Positions 29,269 through 42,373 of a stretch of DNA of 64,000 nucleotides are shown in pieces (the stretch's first letter is position 1; each line of letters starts with the position of its first letter). The notes beneath the pieces were generated by a model. That model made no database searches, was not told the DNA's origin, and was given only the letters and a program-made list of their open reading frames with translations. The translations under genes were made by a program, and so were the position numbers. The stretch comes from KK5 sp034043675. GTDB lineage: Bacteria > Pseudomonadota > Gammaproteobacteria > Burkholderiales > Burkholderiaceae_C. The stretch spans positions 1 through 64,000 of the forward strand of contig NZ_JAXCLA010000004.1 in the NCBI RefSeq assembly GCF_034043675.1, written 5' to 3'.

Positions 29269-29594
29269 GCTTCTTCCTCACCCCGGCCAGCACGGTGATG
29301 TGCCCGCACGGCGGGCAGGCGATGCTCTTCACGAGCAATACGCAGGCGCTGCTGCCCTCGGGGCCGGTGCTGCTGCTGACGGACGTGCACCCGATCGTCG
29401 GCTGCGCCTTCGCGCCGGGCGGCGTGCCGCTGCCCTGCCTGACGATCCAGTGGCTGACCGGCTCGCTGCAATCCACGATCAACGGCGTGCCGGCGCTGAT
29501 GGACAACAGCGTCGGCCTGTGCCTGAACCCGAGTTCCGCACCGCAAGGCACGGCGATCGTGGTGCAGACGCAGACCGAGGCCTCGGGACTCTGA
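29265..29594 (+). CDS. PAAR-like spike tip protein (Afp10-like)
   Basis: This protein has 109 residues. The start SFFLTPASTVMCPHGGQAML and the repeated hydrophobic turns fit the PAAR-like tip proteins of eCIS. Cysteines (MCPHGG, VGCAF, LPCLTI) may bind a metal at the point. It sits on the gp5-like needle and pierces the target membrane first. It overlaps the preceding gene by ATGA and is followed after 2 nt by the gp25-like gene. Confidence 0.82.
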   Translation: MSFFLTPASTVMCPHGGQAMLFTSNTQALLPSGPVLLLTDVHPIVGCAFAPGGVPLPCLTIQWLTGSLQSTINGVPALMDNSVGLCLNPSSAPQGTAIVVQTQTEASGL

Positions 29595-29596
29595 CC

Positions 29597-29992
29597 ATGG
29601 CGAGCAACCCCCTCCCCAACGGCCGGCACCTCGCCTTCCCCTTCCGCATCGGCAGCGACGGCCGCAGCGCGGCGCCGAAGTCCGATGCGGATCAGGTGCG
29701 CGACGAACTGCTGCAACTGCTGCTGACGGCGCCTGGCGAGCGCCTGTTCCTGCCCGAGTTCGGCGGCGGCGTGCGGCGGCTGGTGTTCGAGCCGGCCTCG
29801 GACGTGCTGCGCGGCGTGGTCAAGGCGCGCATCACGAATGCGCTGTCGCGCTGGCTCGCCACGAGGCTGACGGTGGAGCTGATCGACGTCACCTTCGACG
29901 ATCCGAGTTCGCAGCTCGAAGTGACGGTGAAGTACCGGCCTGCGGGCTCGCCTGACTCGCGGGTCGTGAAGTTCCAGAGGAGCGGAGGATGA
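29597..29992 (+). CDS. gp25-like baseplate protein (Afp9-like)
   Basis: This 131-residue protein of the gp25/TssE-like family carries the core LLTAPGERLFLPEFGGGVRR followed by LVFEPASD and RITNALSRW. The family forms part of the baseplate inner ring and starts sheath polymerisation. The ATG is 2 nt after the PAAR stop and its end overlaps the next gene by ATGA. Confidence 0.92.
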   Translation: MASNPLPNGRHLAFPFRIGSDGRSAAPKSDADQVRDELLQLLLTAPGERLFLPEFGGGVRRLVFEPASDVLRGVVKARITNALSRWLATRLTVELIDVTFDDPSSQLEVTVKYRPAGSPDSRVVKFQRSGG

Positions 29993-32514
29993 CCGCGATC
30001 GTTTCACAGGACTTCGTCGACGACCGGGCGGATGCGCTGACGGCGGCGAATCTGAACGGGCTGAAGCTCGCGCTCGTCTCGCTGCCTTCGGGCTCGAACC
30101 CCGACCACGCCGACATCGACCTGCGCTTCTTCAACGACCTCTTCGTTGCCGCCATCCTGGCGGAGATCACCGCCACGCCGACGCGCGCGGGCCAGATCTT
30201 CCGCATCCGCGGTGGCACGCGCGTGCCGGCGGGCAACCTGCCCGGCCAGGTGCGCTGCACTGCCGTCGTCGCCGGCCCCACGGCCGAGCAGCTCTCGCTG
30301 CGCATCGAACCCGTCGGCGACTACTCGACCTACACCATCGAACTCGTCTGGGACGCCAGCCGCATCGACCCCTTCTTCTCGGACATCGACTTCCGCTTCC
30401 GCCCCGGCTGCTTCACCAACGACTGCGCGCCGGCGCTGCCCGGCCGGCCGCTCGCGCCGGGCCCGCGCATCGACTACCTCGCCAAGGACTACGACTCCTT
30501 CCGCCACACGCTGATGGTGGCGATGGCCGAGCGCGTGCCGGGCTGGCGCAGCACCAGCGAGGCGGATCTCGACCAGGTGCTGATCGACCTCTTCGCCGCC
30601 GCGGGCGACGAGATCAGCGACTACCAGGACCGCGTCAGCGCCGAGGCCTATCTGGCGACGACGCGCAAGCGCGTCTCGCTCGCCCGCCATGCGCGGCTGA
30701 TGGACTACCACGTCAACGAAGGCAACCAGGCGAGTACCTGGCTCGGCGTGATCGTCTCGCCGGGGCAGGCGCCGTTCAGCCTCGACAGCCAGCAACTCGT
30801 CTGCTGGACAGGCGCGGCCACGCCGCTGGCGGACGAATCGGTCTTCTTCGCCAGCCGCGATCACTGGCTGCCGGCCGCGCAGCGCCAGCGCCTGGACCCG
30901 CTTGTCAACGAGCTGCACCTGCACACCTGGCGCCGCGCCCAGCCGGCACTGCGCGCCGGCAGCACGAGCGCCGACGTGACGACCGCCGGCGCCACGCAGC
31001 TCGAGGCCGACACGCTGCGGGACCTCATCCAGACCGGCGCGCTGCCGCGCCTGCTGATCGCCGAGGCGCTGAACCCGCTGACCGGTCAGGTCCCCGGCCG
31101 CGATGCGCGCAAGCGCCAGTTGCTGCGCCTCGTGCCCGGTGCCACCGGCGCGCAGGCGGCGCAGACGATCCACGATCCGCTCACCAACACCTTTCTCGTG
31201 CGCCTGTGGTGGCAGGAGGCGGACGCGCTGCGCCAGGACTACAGCTTCACCACCTTCTGCAGCGGCACGCCGGTGGACAACATCTCCGTGTTCAACGGCA
31301 ACCTGCTGCCGATGCATGCGGGCGAGCCGATGGAGGTCTTCTTCTACGAACCCGGCACCCCGCTGCCGGCCGAGACCGACGAAGTGAAGCAGCGCTACTT
31401 CCAGCGCGGCACGCGCAATGGCGGCTTCGACTGGGTGCTCGCGCCGCTGCCGGTGCGGCCCAACGGCTTCGAGGCGCCGCTCGCCTACCTGCCGACACCG
31501 CCCGGCGGCGAAATCCCGGCGCAGTCCACGCTGCATGTGGAAGTGACGGTGCCGCTCGGCGGCACGGACCTATGGGACGAGGTCGAGTCGCTCGTCCACA
31601 GTGACGACAGCGCGGAGCTGGGCGACCAGTTCATGGTCGAGACGGACGAGCGCCGGCACTCCGTCCTGCGCTTCGGCAACGGCACCAACGGGCAGCTGCT
31701 GCCGGAGGGCGCCATCGTCCATGCGCAGTACCAGGTCGGCACCGGCAGCGAAGGCAACATCGGCGCGGACCAGCTCGTGTTTGCCCGGGGGCTGACGGGC
31801 ACATTGAGCGGAGCCATCCAGCGCGTCTGGAACCCGTTCGACGTCAGCGATGGGCGCGACTATGAACCGGCCGAGAAGATCCGCCGCAACGCGCCCGAGG
31901 CCTACCGGGCGCGGCAGCTGCGCGCCGTCACGCTGGCCGACTACGTGCGCCGCGCCGAGGAAGTGGACGGCGTCTCCCGCGCCGTTGCCCGCTATGCGTG
32001 GACCGGTTCCTGGCGCACGGTGCGCGTGACCATTGACCCGGTCGGCACCATCAGCTTCGACGATGCGCTGCGCCAGCGCGTGGCCGACCATCTCGAATCC
32101 GTGCGGCTGATCGGCGAAGACCTGGAGCTGCGCCCGCCGCGCTTCGTGCCGCTGGACGTGCGCATCGTCGTCTGCCTGGCCCCCGAGTTCTGGCGCGAAG
32201 ACCTGCGCTTCATCCTCGACCAGGAGTTCGGCACCACCTACACCTCGGATGGCCGCCGCGGCTTCTTCCATCCGGACAACTGGACCTTCGGCCAGGCCCT
32301 GCACCGCAGCCAGATCGAGGGCCGGCTGCAGCAGGTGGCCGGCGTGGAGCATGTGGTCTCGATCACGATGAAGCGCTTCAATGCGCCGACGCCAGGAATC
32401 CCGGGCACGGAAGAGCTGGAGATGGCCTTCAACGAGGTCGTGCTGCTGGCCAATGACCCGGACCACCTCGAACGCGGCCTGATCCGCTTCGACCTCCGCG
32501 GCGGGAGAGTCTGA
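29989..32514 (+). CDS. baseplate wedge protein 1 (gp6/J-like, Afp11 type)
   Basis: This 841-residue protein is of the putative baseplate assembly type. Typical features are RIDYLAKDYDSFRHTLMVAM, LDQVLIDLFAAAGDEISDYQ, and the late J-like core with FGNGTNGQLLPEGAIVHAQY, then YRARQLRAVTLADYVRRAEE. It forms the wedges around the hub. The downstream neighbour is of the same family, and the two genes overlap by one base. Confidence 0.88.
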   Translation: MTAIVSQDFVDDRADALTAANLNGLKLALVSLPSGSNPDHADIDLRFFNDLFVAAILAEITATPTRAGQIFRIRGGTRVPAGNLPGQVRCTAVVAGPTAEQLSLRIEPVGDYSTYTIELVWDASRIDPFFSDIDFRFRPGCFTNDCAPALPGRPLAPGPRIDYLAKDYDSFRHTLMVAMAERVPGWRSTSEADLDQVLIDLFAAAGDEISDYQDRVSAEAYLATTRKRVSLARHARLMDYHVNEGNQASTWLGVIVSPGQAPFSLDSQQLVCWTGAATPLADESVFFASRDHWLPAAQRQRLDPLVNELHLHTWRRAQPALRAGSTSADVTTAGATQLEADTLRDLIQTGALPRLLIAEALNPLTGQVPGRDARKRQLLRLVPGATGAQAAQTIHDPLTNTFLVRLWWQEADALRQDYSFTTFCSGTPVDNISVFNGNLLPMHAGEPMEVFFYEPGTPLPAETDEVKQRYFQRGTRNGGFDWVLAPLPVRPNGFEAPLAYLPTPPGGEIPAQSTLHVEVTVPLGGTDLWDEVESLVHSDDSAELGDQFMVETDERRHSVLRFGNGTNGQLLPEGAIVHAQYQVGTGSEGNIGADQLVFARGLTGTLSGAIQRVWNPFDVSDGRDYEPAEKIRRNAPEAYRARQLRAVTLADYVRRAEEVDGVSRAVARYAWTGSWRTVRVTIDPVGTISFDDALRQRVADHLESVRLIGEDLELRPPRFVPLDVRIVVCLAPEFWREDLRFILDQEFGTTYTSDGRRGFFHPDNWTFGQALHRSQIEGRLQQVAGVEHVVSITMKRFNAPTPGIPGTEELEMAFNEVVLLANDPDHLERGLIRFDLRGGRV

Positions 32515-35165
32515 TGGCTTGCCAACCGTTCACCACTGACGACTTCCTCTTCCCCCGCCCGGCGAACAACCGGCCGGCGCTGCCGCACATCACCTATCGA
32601 ATCGGCCGCTATGCCGATCTCTACGAGCAGATGCTGCGCAACATCGATGCTGCGGAACCGCTGCTCGCCTTCACTCACCGCGAGCCGGACGACCCGGCCA
32701 TCGCGCTGCTGCAGGGCGCGGCGATCGTCGGCGACATCCTCAGCTTCTACCAGGAGCACTACGCCAACGAGGCCTACCTCCGCACGGCGCAATGGCGCGA
32801 GAGCGTGGCCGATCTGGTGCGGCTCACCGGCTACCGCCTGGCGCCCGGACTGGGCGGACGGGCGACGCTCGCCATCGAGGCGCGCGGCACCGCGCCGGTG
32901 ACGATCCGCGCCGGCTGGCCGGTCAAGGCGGACCTGGCGGACGTGAGCAATCCGGCCGACTTCCAGACCGTCGAGGAACTCGTCGCCCAGCCCGCGCTCA
33001 GCCGCTTCAACCTGTACCGCCGCCGCATCGCCCAGCCGCTGCTCGCCGCGGGCGGTACGCATCTGGAACTGTCGGCCAGCGCGCAAGCCTCCGCGCAGTT
33101 GAAGAAGGGCGACAAGCTGCTGCTGATGTCCGACGAGTCGATGTACAGCAGCAACGGCGCGAGCTGGACGGCGCAGAAGGCGCCGCAGATCGTCACCATC
33201 GCGACCGTCACGCCGCACCTGGACCGCGTGCGCATCGAACTCGAACACGGCCCGAGCGAAGGCTGGACGGCGCCGATGCGGGCGCTGCGCATCGGCCGCA
33301 CGCTGCGCCACTTCGGCCATAACGCGCCATCCACACTGACCACGCCGATCACCGACGGCAGCGGCACCATCACCGGCAGTTCCAGCGCCGCGACGCGCTT
33401 CGAGCGCTACATCTACGCCTTCGAGTCCACCTACTACTTCGGCGACGCCTACACGACGCTCGACTGGACCGAGATGCCGCTGGACGTGGAGGCGCCGGAC
33501 TTGGCCGCCGGCCGGCGCCTGATCGTGCAGGGCCGCATCCACTTCGACGGGCAGACGACGCCGGTGCCTTTCGCGGTCACGAAGACCGTGACTGCCACGC
33601 GTTCCGGCACCGTGCGCTGGGGCAACCTCCAAGGCCCGTCCACGGTGCTGACGCTGGACTCGAACCTGATCGTCAACGGCAACATCCACTACGAGATGGC
33701 GGACATCCGGGACCTGCGCTTCCTGGAGATCACGAGCCCGGAGCTGAGCCTCACGCCGCCCACCGGCTATGCCAGTGGCGCTTTCGCCAGCGGCAGCGCG
33801 GCGCTGTACTTCTACGGCACCGCCGCCGAGGTGCAGCAGATGAGCGGGCGCCGGCTGTGGCTCTCCGCGACGGACGGGCGCAACGTCGAGCTCGTCTGCA
33901 CCAACACGCCGACGGTGTTCGCCTTCGCCGCCTTCCTCAGCGCCACCGCCGCCCGCATGTGGCCGCTGTCCTTCGACCGCCCGCCGCTGCCCTTCACCCA
34001 GCAGGATTTCGACGAGGACACGCCGACCATCACCGTCTACGGCAACCTCGTCGATGCGACACAGGGCAAGGCCGAGGCGGATGCGACGCTCGGAAACGGC
34101 GACGCGACGCAGGCCTTCCAGACCTTCACGCTGCCCAAGGCGCCGCTGACCTACTACATCACGGCGGACGGCACGCTGCGGCCGGAGCTGCAAGTGTGGG
34201 TCGGCGGGCGCCTGTGGACGCGGGTGGACGCGCTCTTCGGCAACGGCCCGAAGGACGAGGTCTACATCGTTCGCGAGGACGCGGACGGCCGCAGTCATGT
34301 GCAGTTCGGCGATGGCGAGACCGGCGCGCGCCTGCCGAGCGGCGTCGGTAACGTGATCGCGCGCTATCGCAGCGGCGACGGCGCGCGCGGGCCGATGAAG
34401 CCCGGCGCCCTGCCCTCCGCGCCGGAGCGGCCGGCGGGCTTCGACAAGGTGAACATCGCCGGCATCGTCAGCGGCGGTGCGGATCCCGAGGACGCCGGCA
34501 AGGCCCGCGAGGCCGCGCCGGGCAAGGTGCAGAGCCTCGGTCGCATCGTCAGCCTGCGCGATGTGGAAACGGAGATGCTGTCGATCGCCGGCGTCGTCAC
34601 CGCGGCGGCAGCGTGGGACCTGGACGGCGGCGTGCCGGCGGTGATCCTGCGCGTGCTGCTGCAGGCCGGGCGTGAGGACGAGTTCGCCGCGGTGCGCACC
34701 GCCGTCGTCCACGCGCTGCGCTGCCGCGGGCCGAACCGCTGGCCGGTGGTGATCGAGCAGGCGGTGCTGCGCTATGTGTGGCTCGACCTCGCCTACGCCC
34801 GCGACCCGACCTACCAGGCCGCCGACGTGGCCGCCGCCATCCGCACGGAGCTGGGCCTTGCGGAGGACGCGAACAATCGCACCGGCCTGTTCAGCCTGTC
34901 GGCGCGGCGCCTCGGCGAGCGCGAATACGCCAGCCGCATCGAAGGCCGCGTGCAGAACGTGCCCGGCGTGCTGTGGTGCAAGGTGACGGCCGACGGGCTG
35001 CTCTCCGGCGGCGAGCAGCCTGACCCATCCAAGCTGCACGCGCCCGCGCCGCCGCGCCCCCGCATCGCCACGCTGCGCTGCGCCGCGCGCGAACTGCTGC
35101 AGCTCAGCGGCCAGCACCTGACCCTCACCGAGAGCGCCGAGCCGAGCGCGGGAGAGTGCGCATGA
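32514..35165 (+). CDS. baseplate wedge protein 2 (gp6/J-like)
   Basis: This 883-residue protein is related in layout to its upstream neighbour. An N-terminal helical part reads DPAIALLQGAAIVGDILSFY and NEAYLRTAQWRESVADLVRL. A long beta region follows, and then a J-like core (VQFGDGETGARLPSGVGNVI; VQSLGRIVSLRDVETEMLSI). Two such wedges may form a heterodimer, as gp6 does with itself in T4. Its end overlaps the next start by ATGA. Confidence 0.87.
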   Translation: MACQPFTTDDFLFPRPANNRPALPHITYRIGRYADLYEQMLRNIDAAEPLLAFTHREPDDPAIALLQGAAIVGDILSFYQEHYANEAYLRTAQWRESVADLVRLTGYRLAPGLGGRATLAIEARGTAPVTIRAGWPVKADLADVSNPADFQTVEELVAQPALSRFNLYRRRIAQPLLAAGGTHLELSASAQASAQLKKGDKLLLMSDESMYSSNGASWTAQKAPQIVTIATVTPHLDRVRIELEHGPSEGWTAPMRALRIGRTLRHFGHNAPSTLTTPITDGSGTITGSSSAATRFERYIYAFESTYYFGDAYTTLDWTEMPLDVEAPDLAAGRRLIVQGRIHFDGQTTPVPFAVTKTVTATRSGTVRWGNLQGPSTVLTLDSNLIVNGNIHYEMADIRDLRFLEITSPELSLTPPTGYASGAFASGSAALYFYGTAAEVQQMSGRRLWLSATDGRNVELVCTNTPTVFAFAAFLSATAARMWPLSFDRPPLPFTQQDFDEDTPTITVYGNLVDATQGKAEADATLGNGDATQAFQTFTLPKAPLTYYITADGTLRPELQVWVGGRLWTRVDALFGNGPKDEVYIVREDADGRSHVQFGDGETGARLPSGVGNVIARYRSGDGARGPMKPGALPSAPERPAGFDKVNIAGIVSGGADPEDAGKAREAAPGKVQSLGRIVSLRDVETEMLSIAGVVTAAAAWDLDGGVPAVILRVLLQAGREDEFAAVRTAVVHALRCRGPNRWPVVIEQAVLRYVWLDLAYARDPTYQAADVAAAIRTELGLAEDANNRTGLFSLSARRLGEREYASRIEGRVQNVPGVLWCKVTADGLLSGGEQPDPSKLHAPAPPRPRIATLRCAARELLQLSGQHLTLTESAEPSAGECA

Positions 35166-37495
35166 GCAGCAGTAGTGTTCCGCTCTTCGACCGGCTGCCG
35201 GAGATCTACCGCGTCCGTGATGCGGAGCAGTCGCCGCCGGACCAGCTCAAGGCCTATCTCGGCGCCGTCGAGGACGTGTTCGGCGCGCTGCACGACGACG
35301 TGGCGCAGCGCTACGAAGACCTGTTCATCGACACCTGCGCCGACTGGGTCGTGCCCTACATCGCCGACCTGCTCGGCACGAGCCATCTGAAGGGCGACCC
35401 GCGCACGCTGCGCGCCGACGTCGCCGACACCATCGCGCTGCGCCGCCGCAAGGGCACGCTGGGGGCGATCGAGCGGCTGGCCGTCAACCTCACCGGCTGG
35501 GCCTGCCGCGCGGTGGAGATGCGCGAGAACCTCGGCTGGACGCAGCACCTCAACCACCAGCGCCCCGACGCCGGCGGCCAGCCGCCCTACGGCGACGCAC
35601 GCCTCACCACGCTCGGCCACCGCATGACACCGCGCGGCGGCACTGTGCCGATCCGCGACCCGGCGGCACTGGCGCTGCTCGGTACGCCCTTCGACAACTT
35701 CGCCTACACGGCGGATGTGAAGCCGAACCTCGTCAACGGCAGCGTCGACCACGCGCGGCACATCAACCTGCCGGACCTGGCCGTCTTCCTCTGGCGCCTC
35801 GCGGCCTACCGCCTGCGCCTCGTGCAGCCGTTGGCCAAGGGCGCGACGGACCTCGGTGCGGCCACGCCGGCCGGCCTCGCGCGCTTCTGCATCCGGCTGG
35901 ACCTGCACCCGCTGGACCTGCCGGTGATCCTGTTCAACACCAGCCGCCCCGGTTTCCTGCAGGCGGACGGCGGCACGCCGCTGACCGAGCCCGATGCCGT
36001 GCCCGGCCCGCTGCTCGATGCGCGGCTGACCAGCGGTAGCGAAACCGGCCACCCCGAGGCCTACATCGCTATCGATTTCTTCGACGATGCGCCGACGCCG
36101 CCGACCGGCTTCGACCTCGCGGATACCGGCCTGAACCTGTTCCTGCCGCAGTCCGAGCAGCCGGTGTTCTCGACGACCACCTGGCGCTTCCGCGGCGACA
36201 ACCTCTGCGCCTGGGAGACGGGCTTGCGCCGCCCGCTGGCCGACGGCGAGATCGCGATCGACGGACGCATCGGCCGGCTGCTGATCGGCGTGGGCAATGC
36301 GGCGCAGCGGGATGCGCTGGTCGATGCGGCGGGCACGACGGCGCGCGTCTACGCGAGCTTCACCTACGGCGCGCCTGGCCCGGTGGGCGCACATCCGATC
36401 AGCCGCACGCCGATCGATGGGCTGAGCGGCCTCACGATCCGCCATGCGAGCGCGATGCCGGGCGGCACCTCCTTGCAAAGCCAGCTCGGCGGCCTGGACA
36501 CGGCGACGCAGCCGGTGCTCGTGCAGATCGACGACAGCCTCGTCCACGAGCTGGATCTCTCGGCCATTCCGGGCACCGTCGTCGACGGTGGCTTCGCGCT
36601 GCAGCTCGCGCAGTCGCTGACGATCCGCGCCGCAGACGGCCACCGACCGGTCATCGTGCTGCGGGTGCCCCTGGCCTTCCGCCCGGTCGATGCGTCGGCG
36701 GCCACCATCGACGGCCCGGCCGTCCGCTTCGAGGGCGCGCTGATCGCGCCGGCCGCGAGCGGCTATCCGGCCGGCGCGCCGCTGGTGAGTCGGGCCGCCG
36801 TCACGAGCCTAGCCTTCGTCGGCTGCACGCTGTTCCCCGGCGGCCATTCGCTGCGCAACGGCACCCGCGCGCCGATGCAGCCGGCCATGGACCTGCGCAA
36901 CGGCTACGGCTTCACCGTCGCGGCCGACGAAGCCGCCTTCGTGCCGACGCCGCACGTCGTTCTGCAGCGCTGCATCACCGGCGCGCTGACCATCGACGAG
37001 CGCTACCGGCTCGACCTGCAGGACTGCATCGTCGATGCCGACACGGGCCTGGCCATCGGCACTCCGGCCGATCCGGCGAACGGCTGGAGCTGCGCGCTGG
37101 ACTTCTCCGGCATCACCGTCTTCGGCAGCGTTCGCACGGCCGCGGTGGGTGGCAGTGGCGGCATCTTCACGCAGCCCTTCGCGGTGCTGGACAACCAGCA
37201 CGGCTGCCTCAAGTTCTGCAGCTTCAGCGAAGGCGCCAACCGGCTGCCGGCCAACCATTTCTGCGTGCGCGCGCCGGACGCGGTGCAGCGCTTCACCTCC
37301 GTGCGCTTCAACGCGCCGGGCTACGGCCAGCTCGCCTTCGGCGCCGATCTGCGCATCCGCACGGTCGGCCCCGGCGACGACGCGATGGGCGCCTTCGGCT
37401 TCCTGCTCGAAGCGCACAAGTGGATCAACCTGAACACCCGGCTCGCCGAGTTCATGCCGATCGGAATCCGTCCGCTGACGGTCCCGGTCACTTAG
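35162..37495 (+). CDS. baseplate protein, phage tail protein I-like (Afp12 type)
   Basis: This 777-residue protein was started at the ATG that overlaps the previous stop. The N-terminal 130 residues resemble tail protein I (LFDRLPEIYRVRDAEQSPPD, then YLGAVEDVFGALHDDVAQRY; RRRKGTLGAIERLAVNLTGW). A long beta-rich part follows (about 250-770). In eCIS this position is taken by the gp7-like wedge that joins baseplate and fibres. A good RBS (AGGAG) for the next gene lies just after its stop. Confidence 0.82.
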   Translation: MSSSSVPLFDRLPEIYRVRDAEQSPPDQLKAYLGAVEDVFGALHDDVAQRYEDLFIDTCADWVVPYIADLLGTSHLKGDPRTLRADVADTIALRRRKGTLGAIERLAVNLTGWACRAVEMRENLGWTQHLNHQRPDAGGQPPYGDARLTTLGHRMTPRGGTVPIRDPAALALLGTPFDNFAYTADVKPNLVNGSVDHARHINLPDLAVFLWRLAAYRLRLVQPLAKGATDLGAATPAGLARFCIRLDLHPLDLPVILFNTSRPGFLQADGGTPLTEPDAVPGPLLDARLTSGSETGHPEAYIAIDFFDDAPTPPTGFDLADTGLNLFLPQSEQPVFSTTTWRFRGDNLCAWETGLRRPLADGEIAIDGRIGRLLIGVGNAAQRDALVDAAGTTARVYASFTYGAPGPVGAHPISRTPIDGLSGLTIRHASAMPGGTSLQSQLGGLDTATQPVLVQIDDSLVHELDLSAIPGTVVDGGFALQLAQSLTIRAADGHRPVIVLRVPLAFRPVDASAATIDGPAVRFEGALIAPAASGYPAGAPLVSRAAVTSLAFVGCTLFPGGHSLRNGTRAPMQPAMDLRNGYGFTVAADEAAFVPTPHVVLQRCITGALTIDERYRLDLQDCIVDADTGLAIGTPADPANGWSCALDFSGITVFGSVRTAAVGGSGGIFTQPFAVLDNQHGCLKFCSFSEGANRLPANHFCVRAPDAVQRFTSVRFNAPGYGQLAFGADLRIRTVGPGDDAMGAFGFLLEAHKWINLNTRLAEFMPIGIRPLTVPVT

Positions 37496-37506
37496 GAGTA
37501 GCAGCG

Positions 37507-42357
<4,851 letters not shown>

Positions 42358-42373
42358 GCAGCAAGGCCGCGCC

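Noticed and set aside
24383..30000. Type VI secretion system
   Set aside because: TssJ, TssL, TssM, TssK and ClpV are absent and the sheath is one phage-like protein. The gp25-like and gp5-like proteins are shared by all contractile systems and do not by themselves mean T6SS.
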